This document shows positions 35,942 to 44,904 of a stretch of 64,000 nt of DNA, one piece after another; the first letter of the stretch is position 1, and every line of letters begins with the position of its first letter. Below the pieces are notes generated by a model. The model was not told the origin of the DNA, made no database searches, and was given only the letters and a program-made list of their open reading frames with translations. The stretch comes from Salinibacterium sp. G-O1 (GTDB lineage: Bacteria; Actinomycetota; Actinomycetes; Actinomycetales; Microbacteriaceae). Location: contig NZ_JASISV010000001.1 in assembly GCF_030063305.1 (NCBI RefSeq), forward strand, positions 1,238,675 to 1,302,674, written 5' to 3'. The translations under genes and the position numbers were made by a program.

Positions 35942-36319
35942 ATGAGCACCGCAATTGCGACACCCACCACGTTCAGCACGGCGTCGAACCAGCCGCGACT
36001 CAAGATGACCCAGCGCGGGAGGTCAGTGCTGACCGCCATCGTGGCAACACCGCTCGTCATCGTTGCCATGATGATCGCGCTCAACGGCGGTCAAGCGACG
36101 GCCTCCCTGGAAGGGTCGAATGTCGACTTCCAGTACGAGACCGTGACATCGGGCGAGACGCTGTGGCATCTTGCCGGTGAGCTCGCACCGACGGCAGACC
36201 CCCGTGACGTGATCGATCAGATCGTTCGGCTCAACCAGTTGACATCCTCAGACGTGTTCGCCGGCCAGGAACTCGCGATTCCCGCGCAGTACACCCAGGC
36301 GCAGTCCGCGCAGAAATAG
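35942..36319 (+). CDS. LysM-domain membrane protein, probable SOS cell-division inhibitor (YneA/ChiZ-like)
   Basis: A 125-residue protein with a basic cytoplasmic N-terminus, one transmembrane helix (about 28-48) and an external LysM domain (about 64-115: YETVTSGETLWHLAGEL ... LNQLTSSDVFAGQELAIP). Divergent orientation from lexA, single-pass topology and LysM match YneA of Bacillus, Rv2719c/ChiZ of mycobacteria and, by position, DivS of Corynebacterium, which halt division during SOS. ATG 35942 is favoured over 35939 because TAAGGAG then has six bases of spacing. An SOS box and a terminator-like hairpin lie upstream. Function is inferred from context. Confidence 0.8.
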   Translation: MSTAIATPTTFSTASNQPRLKMTQRGRSVLTAIVATPLVIVAMMIALNGGQATASLEGSNVDFQYETVTSGETLWHLAGELAPTADPRDVIDQIVRLNQLTSSDVFAGQELAIPAQYTQAQSAQK

Positions 36320-36337
36320 CGCCTCCCGCAACACGCA

Positions 36338-36343
36338 TAGGCT
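36338..36343 (+). promoter_or_regulatory. -10 element, leaderless-type, for hisC
   Basis: TAGGCT is followed by six bases and then GTG 36350. Confidence 0.45.
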
Positions 36344-36349
36344 TGTCGG

Positions 36350-37465
36350 GTGACTAGCCTTTCTGATCTTCCGATCCGCGATGACCTGCGTGGCCTCAGC
36401 CCATACGGGGCTCCCCAGGAGAACGTCCCGATCCAGCTGAACGTCAACGAAAACACCCATGCCATCCCGGAAGCGGTGGCGACGGACATCGTCAGGGCAC
36501 TCGCCATAGCGGTGATGGGTGTGAACCGGTATCCCGATCGCGAGTTCACCGATTTGAGGGAGTCGCTGGCGGCCTATCTGGGCCACGGACTCACCCCAGA
36601 CAACATCTGGGCGGCCAACGGTTCGAACGAGATCCTGCAGCAGACTTTGCAGGTATTCGGCGGACCCGGTCGCAGTGTTCTCGGCTTCCCTCCGACGTAC
36701 TCCATGCACTCGATCATCGCCAACGCGACGGGAACCCGCTGGGTGACGGCTGAGCGCGATTCCGGCTACGCGATCTCGCCAGAGACCGTGGTGGCCGCGA
36801 TCGAGCGGGAACAGCCCGACATCGTGTTCCTGTGCTCGCCCAACAATCCCACGGGCACCGCACTCGCGCTCGAGACCATCGTTGCTGCGTATGACGCGAC
36901 TCCGGGCATCCTGCTGATCGATGAGGCCTACGCGGAATTCGCTGACGGTGACACCGCGCTGACCCTGCTGGAGGGGCGGCCGCGGCTGATCATTTCGCGC
37001 ACCATGAGCAAGGCGTTTGCCTTTGCCGGCGCTCGGCTCGGTTACCTGGCTGCCGACCCCGCAATCACCGACGCGTTGCGGCTGGTGCGTTTGCCTTATC
37101 ACCTCTCGGCTCTCACGCAGGCGGCCTCTGTCGCTGCGCTCGCCCATGCGCCGGAGATGCTCGCCATGGTCGATGACATCAAGGCACAGCGCGACCTGAT
37201 CATCGCCACCCTTCCCTCGCTGGGATACAGCCCGCTGCCGAGTCAGTCGAACTTCGTGCTTTTCGGTGGGGTCGCCGACCCTCACGCCACCTTCGAGGCG
37301 CTCTTTGAACAGGGAATTCTGATTCGGGATGTGGGCATCCCGCATCACCTGCGGGTGTCGGCCGGCACCGAACAGGAGACCGAGATCTTCCTCGATGCGC
37401 TGACGAGCCTCAAGGGTCACTCGACGCAGTCTGTGGCCGACGGGGTCGGTAGGATTCAAGGATGA
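36350..37465 (+). CDS. hisC: Histidinol-phosphate aminotransferase
   Basis: A 371-residue PLP-dependent class II aminotransferase forming histidinol phosphate from imidazole-acetol phosphate and glutamate. Seen: [12 protein letters not shown] near the N-terminus, [27 protein letters not shown] (cofactor contact), IDEAYAEF (Asp to the PLP ring nitrogen), and [18 protein letters not shown] with the Schiff-base lysine. The start is GTG 36350 with a TAGGCT hexamer six bases upstream. It leads hisC-hisB-hisH-hisA with ATGA overlap into hisB; hisD, normally upstream, is not here. Confidence 0.96.
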   Translation: MTSLSDLPIRDDLRGLSPYGAPQENVPIQLNVNENTHAIPEAVATDIVRALAIAVMGVNRYPDREFTDLRESLAAYLGHGLTPDNIWAANGSNEILQQTLQVFGGPGRSVLGFPPTYSMHSIIANATGTRWVTAERDSGYAISPETVVAAIEREQPDIVFLCSPNNPTGTALALETIVAAYDATPGILLIDEAYAEFADGDTALTLLEGRPRLIISRTMSKAFAFAGARLGYLAADPAITDALRLVRLPYHLSALTQAASVAALAHAPEMLAMVDDIKAQRDLIIATLPSLGYSPLPSQSNFVLFGGVADPHATFEALFEQGILIRDVGIPHHLRVSAGTEQETEIFLDALTSLKGHSTQSVADGVGRIQG

Positions 37466-38067
37466 CTGCACACCGCACGGCCAGCCTGAGCCGGTCGACA
37501 AGCGAGTCCAGTATCGAGCTGAGCATCGATCTCGACGGCACCGGCACCTCCACCATCAATTCCGGAGTGCCATTTTTCGATCACATGCTCACCGCGCTCT
37601 CGAAGCACTCACTCATCGACCTTGATGTTGCGGCCACCGGCGACACGCACATCGACGTTCACCACAGCGTCGAAGACATCGGCATTACGTTCGGCACTGC
37701 GCTCAAGCAGGCGCTGGGCGACAAGGCCGGAATTTCGCGATACGGTGACGCGCTTGTTCCTCTCGACGAGGCTCTCGTGCAGGCCGTTGTCGACGTTTCC
37801 GGCCGTCCGTACCTGGTGCACACCGGAGAGCCGGTGGGGTTCGAGCACCACTTGATCGGCGGTCACTTCACCGGATCAATGGTGCGACACGTCTTCGAGG
37901 CGATCGCATTCAACGCCGGTTTGACGGTGCACATCACCGTTCTGGGTGGGCGTGACCCACATCACATCGCCGAGGCTGAGTTCAAGGCGTTCGCCCGCGC
38001 ACTGCGCATTGCGATTGAACCGGATGCCCGTGTCAGCGGCATCCCCTCGACTAAGGGTGCGCTCTGA
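37462..38067 (+). CDS. hisB: Imidazoleglycerol-phosphate dehydratase
   Basis: A 201-residue manganese enzyme of histidine synthesis, monofunctional (no phosphatase half). The repeated metal-binding motifs are present: [15 protein letters not shown] (about 68-82) and [17 protein letters not shown] (about 163-180), plus [12 protein letters not shown]. The length matches monofunctional HisB (about 200). Its ATG overlaps hisC by four bases. Confidence 0.97.
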   Translation: MTAHRTASLSRSTSESSIELSIDLDGTGTSTINSGVPFFDHMLTALSKHSLIDLDVAATGDTHIDVHHSVEDIGITFGTALKQALGDKAGISRYGDALVPLDEALVQAVVDVSGRPYLVHTGEPVGFEHHLIGGHFTGSMVRHVFEAIAFNAGLTVHITVLGGRDPHHIAEAEFKAFARALRIAIEPDARVSGIPSTKGAL

Positions 38068-38068
38068 C

Positions 38069-38701
38069 GTGATCAACCCCTCCGTCGTCATCCTCGACTA
38101 CGGCTCCGGTAATGTCCACTCGGCCGCGAAAGCGCTCGAGCTGGCCGGTGCCAATGTCACCCTGAGTTCAGACCGTTCCGTCGCGGAATCCGCCGACGGC
38201 CTTCTCGTGCCCGGTGTCGGTGCCTTCGAGGCCGTGGCCAGGCAGCTGGCCGCGGTTCGTGGCGGTGCGATCGTTGAGAAGCGCCTCACGGGCAGCCGGC
38301 CAGTGCTCGGCATCTGCGTGGGCATGCAGGTGCTGTTCGAGCACGGCGTCGAGCGCGGCAACGACACGCCCGGACTGGGGGAGTGGCCCGGCGTGGTCAC
38401 CCAGCTGGATGCCCCGATCCTGCCCCACATGGGGTGGAACACCGTCGAAACGCCCGAAGACACGGAGCTCTTTGAGGGAATTCGAGACGAGCGTTTCTAC
38501 TTCGTGCATTCGTATGCCGTCCAGGAGTGGACGCTCGAGGTGCACGATCCGTTCCCGCAGCCTAAGCTCACGTGGGCGAAACACGGTGGCAGATTCCTTG
38601 CCGCCGTCGAAAACGGGCCCCTGACCGCAACACAGTTCCACCCAGAGAAGTCTGGTGAAGCTGGAATCCGACTTCTGAAGAATTGGCTGGAGACACTATG
38701 A
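38069..38701 (+). CDS. hisH: Imidazole glycerol phosphate synthase, glutaminase subunit
   Basis: A 210-residue class I glutamine amidotransferase that feeds ammonia to HisF. Seen: [17 protein letters not shown] at the N-terminus, oxyanion strand [10 protein letters not shown], nucleophile Cys in [12 protein letters not shown], and the His-x-Glu pair in TQFHPEKSG. The start is GTG 38069, one base after the hisB stop. hisF is not in the window, so the partner subunit is encoded elsewhere. Confidence 0.96.
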   Translation: MINPSVVILDYGSGNVHSAAKALELAGANVTLSSDRSVAESADGLLVPGVGAFEAVARQLAAVRGGAIVEKRLTGSRPVLGICVGMQVLFEHGVERGNDTPGLGEWPGVVTQLDAPILPHMGWNTVETPEDTELFEGIRDERFYFVHSYAVQEWTLEVHDPFPQPKLTWAKHGGRFLAAVENGPLTATQFHPEKSGEAGIRLLKNWLETL

Positions 38702-39447
38702 GTGAGTTCGCAAAGAGCCCAGGGCTGGTTCTCCTGCCCGCCGTCGACGTGGCTGGGGGCAAGGCCGTGCGTCTCACACAGGGCGAGGCCGGCACCGAGA
38801 CCAGCTACGGCAATCCTGTGGACGCCGCCCAGGAATGGGTGGATCAGGGCGCCGAGTGGATTCACCTCGTTGACCTCGATGCTGCTTTCGGTCGCGGAAG
38901 CAACCACGCAGTCATCCGCAAGGTCATCAAGAACACTCCCAAGAGGGTGAACATCGAGTTGTCTGGCGGAATCAGGGACGATGCCAGCCTGGAGGCGGCA
39001 CTCTCGACGGGCGCCAAGCGCATCAACCTCGGCACTGCAGCACTGGAGAACCCCGAGTGGGCGGCTCACGTGATCGCCGAGTATGGCGAGGCCATCGCCG
39101 TTGGACTCGACGTTCGCGGAACCACTCTGGCCGCCCGCGGCTGGACCCAGGAGGGTGGCGACATCTGGACTGTCCTCGACAGGCTGGAGGCGGCGGGCTG
39201 CTGCCGTTACGTCGTGACAGACGTCACCAAGGATGGCACCCTCAAGGGCCCGAACCTCGAACTGCTCCGCCAGGTCGCTGATCGCACCAATCGCCCGGTC
39301 ATCGCATCGGGTGGAGTCGCGAACCTCGACGACATCGCCGCCCTGCGCGAGCTCGTTCCTCTCGGTGTCGAGGGTGCGATCGTCGGCAAGGCGCTGTACG
39401 CAAAGGCCTTCACTCTCGTTGAGGCCATCGACGTAGCATCCAAGTAG
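38698..39447 (+). CDS. hisA: Phosphoribosyl isomerase (HisA, possibly bifunctional PriA)
   Basis: A 249-residue TIM-barrel isomerase acting on ProFAR in histidine synthesis. The two catalytic aspartates are in [15 protein letters not shown] (N-terminal) and [19 protein letters not shown] (C-terminal half). In Actinobacteria this enzyme is commonly PriA, which also performs the TrpF step of tryptophan synthesis; the sequence is compatible but the activity cannot be proven from it. ATG 38698 overlaps the hisH stop by four bases. Confidence 0.94.
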   Translation: MSEFAKSPGLVLLPAVDVAGGKAVRLTQGEAGTETSYGNPVDAAQEWVDQGAEWIHLVDLDAAFGRGSNHAVIRKVIKNTPKRVNIELSGGIRDDASLEAALSTGAKRINLGTAALENPEWAAHVIAEYGEAIAVGLDVRGTTLAARGWTQEGGDIWTVLDRLEAAGCCRYVVTDVTKDGTLKGPNLELLRQVADRTNRPVIASGGVANLDDIAALRELVPLGVEGAIVGKALYAKAFTLVEAIDVASK

Positions 39448-39451
39448 TGGA

Positions 39452-40201
39452 ATGAGCGATTCGGCGGGCGTGCCATGGGCTGGTCGCAGCTTTGCCGCCA
39501 GTGAGCCGTCTGCGGATGACGGCTCGGCACCGGAAAAGCTCATCGAGGCCCTCCGGCGTTTTCGCGCTGGCGAACTCGGCGAGTCTGAGGTGGTCGATGC
39601 ATTGCGCGACGCGCGACTGCTCATTCCGCTGGTCGCCGTGGCAGGGGAGCTCGGCACGAGCGAGCACGGTCATGCCATCGACAAGAGCCAGGAGCTGTCG
39701 ATCGTGACGGTGATGGGGCCGGATGGTCGAAGTGTGCTGCCGGCCTTCACTTCCGTCGCCGCTATGTCTGCGTGGAACCCTGCGGCTCGACCCGTGCCGG
39801 CCACGGTGGCGCGAGTGGCACTGGCCGCGGCCAGCGAAAGCACCGATCTCGTCGTGCTCGATCCCACCAGCGTCACCGAATTCGCGTTGAGACGTCCCGC
39901 GCTGTGGGCGCTCGCGCAGTCACAACCCTGGCTGCCCAGCTACCTCGACACCGACGTATTGTCAGCGTTCATGGATGCCGCAGAGCCCGAGCCCTCGGTC
40001 GCTGCGGTGCAGCTCGCCCCCGGTGACGCCGGTGCGAGGCTTGCCGGGCCCGAGTTGATCGTGCAGCTGTCGCTCGTGCCGGGGCTCGACCGGAAGGCGC
40101 TCGACGACGTGGTAGCCCGACTCCAGCAACGCTGGGCGGAGGATGAACTCATTGCCACCCGCGTCGATTCGCTGGCGCTGCAACTGGTCAGCGTGCAATA
40201 G
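39452..40201 (+). CDS. SseB family protein
   Basis: A 249-residue cytoplasmic protein with an SseB N-terminal domain. Seen: LIEALRRFRAGELGESEVVDALRDARLLIPLVA near residues 30-62, LSIVTVMGPDGRSVLPAFTSVAAMSAWNP, and VARVALAAASESTDLVVLDP. The family's biochemical function is unknown; in Actinobacteria it is often found after the his cluster and near infC, as here. It begins four bases after hisA, so it is probably cotranscribed. It is convergent with the DUF1844 gene. Confidence 0.85.
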   Translation: MSDSAGVPWAGRSFAASEPSADDGSAPEKLIEALRRFRAGELGESEVVDALRDARLLIPLVAVAGELGTSEHGHAIDKSQELSIVTVMGPDGRSVLPAFTSVAAMSAWNPAARPVPATVARVALAAASESTDLVVLDPTSVTEFALRRPALWALAQSQPWLPSYLDTDVLSAFMDAAEPEPSVAAVQLAPGDAGARLAGPELIVQLSLVPGLDRKALDDVVARLQQRWAEDELIATRVDSLALQLVSVQ

Positions 40202-40209
40202 CTCCGCAG

Positions 40210-40560
40210 TCAGTTGACGGGGCCGGTGAGCTTCTCGCCTGGACCCTTGCCGGGGGCATCCGGGAACGTCGATGCTTCGCGGAAGGCGAGCTGCAGCGAC
40301 CGCAGTCCATCGCGCAGGGGCCGCGCATGCTGGTCGCCGATCTCCGGTGCGGCAGCGACGACCAGGCCGGCGAGCACGGTGATGAGTTTGCGTGCTTCGT
40401 CGAGGTCGATGTCTGCCGACGCATCCGGGTTATCGGACAGGCCCAGTTTGACCGCAGCAGCGCTCATGAAATGCACGACGACAGTGTTGATCAACTCGAC
40501 CGCTGGCACCTCAGAGATGTCTCTGATCTCGTTGTCCGTGTCGAAACGTGCGTCGCTCAT
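40210..40560 (-). CDS. DUF1844 domain protein, 116 aa
   Basis: A small soluble protein of the DUF1844 family, recognised by EVPAVELINTVVVHFMSAAAVKLGL and DLDEARKLITVLAGLVVAAAPEIG. The function is not known; it is commonly encoded just upstream of infC in the opposite direction in Actinobacteria, as here. ATG 40560 has AAGGGA upstream, which fixes the start. The tail after about residue 95 is variable and charged. Confidence 0.88.
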   Translation of the reverse strand: MSDARFDTDNEIRDISEVPAVELINTVVVHFMSAAAVKLGLSDNPDASADIDLDEARKLITVLAGLVVAAAPEIGDQHARPLRDGLRSLQLAFREASTFPDAPGKGPGEKLTGPVN

Positions 40561-40580
40561 ATTTCCCTTAGCGTTCGGCC

Positions 40581-40610
40581 TTAGTTGTTTGGCGCGGTAT
40601 CTGCTATTCT
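40581..40610 (+). promoter_or_regulatory. Probable promoter of the infC-rpmI-rplT operon
   Basis: TTAGTT (40581-40586), 18 bases, then TATTCT (40605-40610). Transcription from here gives an infC leader of about 215 bases. Confidence 0.45.
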
Positions 40611-40695
40611 TCTACAGGCTCCCGGGGCTTGCCCCGGATACGAAAGTGGAGATTCTCCCACCTGTCAACCGCTTCTCAAGGTTACCGGGTAGTTA

Positions 40696-40760
40696 CACCC
40701 CGTTCGATCGGTGCACTGTCATGCGAATGACAGTGATAGCGCTGGGCGAATAGCAGGGTG
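40696..40760 (+). ncRNA. Structured leader hairpin upstream of infC
   Basis: CACTGTCAT (40714-40722) pairs perfectly with ATGACAGTG (40727-40735) around a GCGA tetraloop of the GNRA type. Outside it, GTTCG (40702-40706) pairs with CGAAT (40747-40751), and CACCC (40696-40700) with GGGTG (40756-40760). A smaller CCGGGG/CCCCGG hairpin lies at 40622-40637. IF3/L20 operons are often autoregulated through leader RNA; this is a candidate of that kind. The remainder of 40561-40833 holds no gene. Confidence 0.55.
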
Positions 40761-40833
40761 CATCATGTGAAGTTTTCTCTTTCCGTGCCGTGCGACAACC
40801 GTCGCGACCACACGTACTAGAAGGAGAACACGC

Positions 40834-41511
40834 ATCAGCGATCCCCGTACCAATGACCGAATCCGCGTTCCGGAGGTCCGTCTTGTTGGCCCCAACGGCG
40901 AGCAGGTCGGTGTCGTCCGTATCGAAGACGCTCTTCGTCTGGCTGTGGAGGCCGACCTGGATTTGGTTGAGGTTGCTCCCAATTCCAAGCCTCCCGTTGC
41001 CAAGATCATGGATTACGGCAAGTTCAAGTACGAAGAGGCCCAGAAGGCCAAAGAAGCTCGTCGCAACCAGGCGAACACGATCCTCAAAGAGGTTCGTTTC
41101 CGCCTGAAGATCGACACCCACGACTACGAAACGAAGCGCAAGCGCGCCGAGGGATTCCTCGCGGCAGGCGACAAGGTCAAAGCCATGATCTTGTTCCGCG
41201 GCCGTGAGCAGTCCCGCCCAGATCAGGGTGTGCGCTTGCTCCAGAGGTTTGCCGAAGATGTTTCGGAGTTCGGTTCCGTCGAATCGACCCCGATGATCGA
41301 CGGTCGCAACATGGTCATGGTGATCGGCCCCCACAAGACGAAGGCTGCGGCGAAAGCCGAGGCTGACGCTCGCAAGGTGGCCAACAAGCCAGCACGTGCT
41401 CAGGACGGTGCAGCCAAAACTGCAGCCCCGAGCACACCAGACGTAGCCGAGGCGGCTCCCGCCCCGGTGGCAGCAGCAGTATCAACCAAAGAAGAGGAAA
41501 AAGATGCCTAA
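40834..41511 (+). CDS. infC: Translation initiation factor IF-3 with ATC start codon
   Basis: A 225-residue factor that binds the 30S subunit and proofreads start codon and initiator tRNA. Homology begins at [22 protein letters not shown], encoded from ATC 40834. AAGGAG lies seven bases before it, and no ATG, GTG or TTG occurs in frame back to the stop at 40768-40770. The first conventional start, GTG 40945, would delete 37 conserved residues. AUU/AUC starts are known for infC and let IF3 repress itself. The N and C domains are followed by a 45-residue Ala-rich tail absent from E. coli. The gene overlaps rpmI by eight bases. Confidence 0.94.
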   Translation: MSDPRTNDRIRVPEVRLVGPNGEQVGVVRIEDALRLAVEADLDLVEVAPNSKPPVAKIMDYGKFKYEEAQKAKEARRNQANTILKEVRFRLKIDTHDYETKRKRAEGFLAAGDKVKAMILFRGREQSRPDQGVRLLQRFAEDVSEFGSVESTPMIDGRNMVMVIGPHKTKAAAKAEADARKVANKPARAQDGAAKTAAPSTPDVAEAAPAPVAAAVSTKEEEKDA

Positions 41512-41698
41512 GCAGAAGACGCACTCCGGTGCCAAGAAGCGCTTCAAGCTGACCGGTAGCGGCAAGGTTATGAAGCAGCAGTCCGGCATGCGACACAACC
41601 TGGAAGTCAAGAGCGGCAAGCGCAAGCGCTCACTGAACCAGGAACAGGTCCTTGCTCCGCAGGACGCCAAGGTCATCAAGAAGCTTCTCGGTAAGTAA
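41504..41698 (+). CDS. rpmI: 50S ribosomal protein L35
   Basis: A 64-residue very basic ribosomal protein of the large subunit with the family signature [21 protein letters not shown] and [12 protein letters not shown]. The length is typical. It begins eight bases before the infC stop, so translation is coupled, and it is followed 18 bases later by rplT in the universal infC-rpmI-rplT order. Confidence 0.98.
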   Translation: MPKQKTHSGAKKRFKLTGSGKVMKQQSGMRHNLEVKSGKRKRSLNQEQVLAPQDAKVIKKLLGK

Positions 41699-41716
41699 GG
41701 GTCAGGAAACAGAACA

Positions 41717-42103
41717 ATGGCAAGAGTAAAAAGGGCAGTAAACGCCCACAAGAAGCGTCGCGTCATCCTCGAACGTGCCAAGGGTTACCGTGGCCAGCGT
41801 TCGCGCCTCTACCGCAAGGCCAAGGAGCAGGTCACTCACTCCCTCGTCTACGCGTACCGCGACCGCCGTGCCCGCAAGGGTGACTTCCGTCGCCTGTGGA
41901 TCCAGCGCATCAACGCTGCGTCACGCGCAAACGGCCTCACGTACAACCGCCTCATCCAGGGCTTGAACCTGGCTGGCATCGAGGTCGACCGTCGTATCCT
42001 CGCTGACCTTGCGGTCACCGAGCCCGCGACGTTCGCTGCGATCGTCGCAACCGCGAAGGCAGCACTGCCGGCCGACACGAGCGCACCGCGAGTGAACGCC
42101 TAG
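41717..42103 (+). CDS. rplT: 50S ribosomal protein L20
   Basis: A 128-residue basic protein needed for 50S assembly. The N-terminal tail [24 protein letters not shown] and the RNA-binding body [29 protein letters not shown] are nearly invariant. In several bacteria L20 represses its own operon by binding leader RNA. A terminator follows. Confidence 0.98.
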   Translation: MARVKRAVNAHKKRRVILERAKGYRGQRSRLYRKAKEQVTHSLVYAYRDRRARKGDFRRLWIQRINAASRANGLTYNRLIQGLNLAGIEVDRRILADLAVTEPATFAAIVATAKAALPADTSAPRVNA

Positions 42104-42122
42104 TTCCAACGCACTACCATCA

Positions 42123-42157
42123 GAGACCCCGGGCTTCGGCTCGGGGTTTCTGTTTTT
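42123..42157 (+). terminator. Rho-independent terminator of infC-rpmI-rplT
   Basis: A 12-bp stem (42123-42134 with 42139-42150, two G-U pairs) with a TTCG loop is followed by TGTTTTT. Confidence 0.9.
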
Positions 42158-42216
42158 AACCTCAGTCGCGGGCTCCTTCGGCGCTGGCACGGGTGTGACT
42201 TCGTCACGACCCTGCG

Positions 42217-42238
42217 GAATCGCTGGCGCGATTCTTTT
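42217..42238 (+). terminator. Weak second hairpin with U-tract downstream of rplT
   Basis: GAATCG (42217-42222) pairs with CGATTC (42229-42234), followed by TTTT. The stem is only six base pairs; it may be a back-up terminator. Confidence 0.35.
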
Positions 42239-42253
42239 AGCTCCAGCGCGCTC

Positions 42254-42259
42254 TAAACT
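42254..42259 (+). promoter_or_regulatory. -10 element, leaderless-type, for the SpoU methyltransferase gene
   Basis: TAAACT lies six bases before ATG 42266. Confidence 0.45.
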
Positions 42260-42265
42260 TGAACC

Positions 42266-43069
42266 ATGATTGACAATCCACGTTCCCCCCGGGTCAGAGC
42301 CGTTGCCAAGCTGTCCAGGAGGGATGCCCGGTCCGAGACCGGGCTTTTTCTTTTGGAAGGTCCACAAGCAGTCTCGGAGGCTCTGGAGTTCCGGCCCGAG
42401 CTGCTGGTCGAACTCTTCGCCACCCCGACGGCGTCCGAACGGTACGGCGCCATCTCACGGATGGCGGCTGAGGTCGGGCTTGAGCTCGAATTCGTCACAG
42501 AGGCTGTCATCGACGCCATGGCGGACACCGTCACCCCGCAGGGCGTAATCGCCGTCTGCAAGCAGTTCCCCACCTCCCTCAAAGACATCCTCGGGGGTGA
42601 GCCGAAGCTCATCGCGATCCTCGAGGAGGTACGCGACCCCGGCAACGCCGGCACGATCATCCGGGCTGCGGATGCGGCCGGAGCAGACGCGGTAATTCTC
42701 ACGGGTCGCAGCGTCGACCTCTACAACCCCAAGGTGGTTCGGGCGACCACCGGTTCCCTGTTCCACATTCCCGTCGCTGTGGGCGCCGACGTCGAGTCAG
42801 TGATCGAAAAATCGAAGGATGCCGGACTCCAGATCATTGCGGCCGACATCAAGGGTGTCGATCTTTTGGCGGAGCGCACCGCGGGCACGCTGAGCGGTCC
42901 GACCGCCTGGTTGTTCGGCAACGAGGCCCGTGGTTTGTCTGATGAACATTTCGCTCTCGCCGACCGCGCGATCACCGTTCCTATATACGGACACGCCGAA
43001 TCGATGAATCTCGCGACAGCCGCGTCGGTGTGCCTGTACGAGAGCGCGTTCGCCCAGCGCTCGGTCTAG
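42266..43069 (+). CDS. SpoU/TrmH family RNA methyltransferase
   Basis: A 267-residue knotted (SPOUT) 2'-O-methyltransferase of the TsnR/RlmB-like group that uses SAM to modify rRNA or tRNA. Motif 1 is [24 protein letters not shown] (about 120-143), motif 2 is [14 protein letters not shown], and motif 3 is [22 protein letters not shown]. The N-terminal substrate-binding domain starts [21 protein letters not shown]. The exact nucleotide is unknown. The position between rplT and pheS is conserved in Actinobacteria. Confidence 0.92.
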   Translation: MIDNPRSPRVRAVAKLSRRDARSETGLFLLEGPQAVSEALEFRPELLVELFATPTASERYGAISRMAAEVGLELEFVTEAVIDAMADTVTPQGVIAVCKQFPTSLKDILGGEPKLIAILEEVRDPGNAGTIIRAADAAGADAVILTGRSVDLYNPKVVRATTGSLFHIPVAVGADVESVIEKSKDAGLQIIAADIKGVDLLAERTAGTLSGPTAWLFGNEARGLSDEHFALADRAITVPIYGHAESMNLATAASVCLYESAFAQRSV

Positions 43070-43124
43070 CACAAATCGCGAGTTTCCGCGGAGTCACGCG
43101 TCGGTTACGAACGTCCGTGTCGTG

Positions 43125-43154
43125 TTGACCCCCCTTGACGCGGTGTGGTTGGGT
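43125..43154 (+). promoter_or_regulatory. Promoter of the amino-acid ABC transporter operon
   Basis: TTGACC (43125-43130), 18 bases, TTGGGT (43149-43154), then six bases to ATG 43161. The good -35 makes this one of the clearest promoters here, again in a leaderless arrangement. Confidence 0.5.
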
Positions 43155-43160
43155 GGGGTC

Positions 43161-43898
43161 ATGGAACCTCTGGTTGTCGTCGATCACGTGAATAAGCACT
43201 ACGGCGAGCTTCACGTATTGAAAGACATCACCACCACCATTCATCGTGGAGAGGTCGTCGTCGTCATCGGCCCGAGTGGGTCTGGCAAGTCGACACTGTG
43301 CCGGGCGATTAACCGCCTCGAGACCATCGACGACGGCACGATCACCATCGATGGTCAGGCGCTCCCCGCCGAGGGTGCAGCCCTCGCGCATTTGCGCGCC
43401 GATGTCGGAATGGTGTTCCAGTCGTTCAACCTCTTCTCCCACAAGACGATCCTCGAAAACGTCACGCTCGGGCAGATCAAGGTGCGCAAACGCTCGAAAG
43501 TTGACGCTGAGAAGCGGGCGATGGAGCTGCTGGATCGTGTTGGGGTGGCAAACCAGGCCGCCAAGATGCCGTCCCAGCTGTCGGGCGGGCAGCAGCAGCG
43601 AGTCGCGATCGCACGCGCGCTCGCGATGGACCCGAAGGTCATGCTGTTCGACGAGCCGACCTCAGCGCTCGACCCAGAAATGATCAACGAAGTCCTGGAC
43701 GTCATGGTCGGGCTGGCCAAAGAGGGTATGACCATGGTCGTTGTCACCCACGAAATGGGATTCGCCCGCAAGGCAGCGGAACGAGTGCTGTTCATGGCGG
43801 ACGGCGAGATCGTGGAAGAAGCCACCCCCGAGAAGTTCTTCACAGACCCCCAGAGCCCGAGAGCGCAAGACTTCCTCTCGAAAGTACTTACCCACTAG
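43161..43898 (+). CDS. Glutamate-type amino acid ABC transporter, ATP-binding protein
   Basis: A 245-residue ATPase of the polar amino acid uptake family (GluA/GlnQ type). Walker A is GPSGSGKST (about 36-44), the Q-loop is in [10 protein letters not shown], the signature is [15 protein letters not shown], Walker B is [14 protein letters not shown], and the switch histidine is in [10 protein letters not shown]. It energises import through the two permeases encoded downstream. ATG 43161 is favoured over an upstream in-frame start at 43122 because the family begins [15 protein letters not shown]. The transporter operon is ATPase, binding protein, permease, permease. Confidence 0.95.
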   Translation: MEPLVVVDHVNKHYGELHVLKDITTTIHRGEVVVVIGPSGSGKSTLCRAINRLETIDDGTITIDGQALPAEGAALAHLRADVGMVFQSFNLFSHKTILENVTLGQIKVRKRSKVDAEKRAMELLDRVGVANQAAKMPSQLSGGQQQRVAIARALAMDPKVMLFDEPTSALDPEMINEVLDVMVGLAKEGMTMVVVTHEMGFARKAAERVLFMADGEIVEEATPEKFFTDPQSPRAQDFLSKVLTH

Positions 43899-43935
43899 CC
43901 AGTGGGCTAAGAAACACAGCAACCAGGAGGAAACC

Positions 43936-44811
43936 ATGAGACTCAAAAAGGGTCTAATGATCTCAGCCATCGCACTTACCGGAGTGCTTGCGCTTAGCGC
44001 CTGCACCGATTCTTCGGCACCAACCGCCGACGAGACGGTCGCGCCAGAGGCAGAGGTCTCGTTCGAGGCCGGCTCCACGATGGCAGCACTCAACGAAGCC
44101 GGAAAGATCACGATCGGCACCAAGTTCGACCAGCCTCTCTTCGGCCAGGTCGACGGCAGCGGCGACCCGCAGGGATTCGACGTCGAGATCGGCAAGCTCA
44201 TCGCAGCCAAGCTCGGCATCCCCGAGAGTGGAATCACCTGGACGGAGACCGTCTCCGCGAACCGTGAGCCGTTCATCGAGTCAGGCCAGGTCGACATCGT
44301 TGTTGCGACATACACGATCAACGACAAGCGCAAGGAAGTCATCTCCTTCGCCGGTCCGTACTACAACGCAGGCCAGGACATCCTGGTTCTTGCCGGTAAC
44401 CCCGGCGGAATCAACGGACCGGACGATCTCGCCGGCAAGCCGGTATGTACCGTTGCCGGTTCAACTTCCGAGAAGAACATCGCCGAGTACACCGACCAGA
44501 TCACTTCCCTCGGTGGCTACGCTGAGTGCCTGCCGCTGGTGAGCGCGGGTACAGTTGCCGCTCTCACGACCGACAACGTGATCCTCGCGGGGCTCGCTGC
44601 GAACAGTGGCGGTGAATTCGAGGTCGTGGGTAACCCCTTCACCGAGGAGCCGTACGGTATCGGTCTTGCAAAGGACGACACCGACTTCCGCATGTTCATC
44701 AACGACGTGCTCGAAGAGGCATACGGCGACGGCACGTGGGCCGCTGCGTGGGAGAAGACTGCGGGAGCCGAGCTTCCGCTTCCCGACCCGCCAGCAGTGA
44801 ACCGCTACTAG
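43936..44811 (+). CDS. Glutamate-type ABC transporter, substrate-binding lipoprotein
   Basis: A 291-residue periplasmic-binding-type lipoprotein. The signal peptide MRLKKGLMISAIALTGVLALSAC has lipobox LSAC with Cys23 as lipid attachment. The SBP type-3 domain (about 55-280) shows KITIGTKFDQPLFGQVDGSGDPQGFDVEIGKLIAAKLGI and ANREPFIESGQVDIVVATYTINDKRKEVISFAGPYY, typical of glutamate/glutamine binders such as GluB. AGGAGG precedes ATG 43936. A strong hairpin follows the stop. Confidence 0.94.
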   Translation: MRLKKGLMISAIALTGVLALSACTDSSAPTADETVAPEAEVSFEAGSTMAALNEAGKITIGTKFDQPLFGQVDGSGDPQGFDVEIGKLIAAKLGIPESGITWTETVSANREPFIESGQVDIVVATYTINDKRKEVISFAGPYYNAGQDILVLAGNPGGINGPDDLAGKPVCTVAGSTSEKNIAEYTDQITSLGGYAECLPLVSAGTVAALTTDNVILAGLAANSGGEFEVVGNPFTEEPYGIGLAKDDTDFRMFINDVLEEAYGDGTWAAAWEKTAGAELPLPDPPAVNRY

Positions 44812-44836
44812 AGTCGCGCTAAGGCGCATCACGGTT

Positions 44837-44873
44837 GAAGTGGCTCATCCTGTTTTACAGGGTGAGCCACTTC
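44837..44873 (+). terminator. Intercistronic 17-bp hairpin after the binding-protein gene
   Basis: 44837-44853 pairs with 44857-44873 with a single G-U pair and a TTT loop, but no U-tract follows. Such hairpins after binding-protein genes stabilise the upstream message or partly terminate it, so the binding protein is made in excess of the permeases. Confidence 0.7.
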
Positions 44874-44904
44874 CCCAGTCGGCACACGACATGAAAGGAG
44901 ACAC

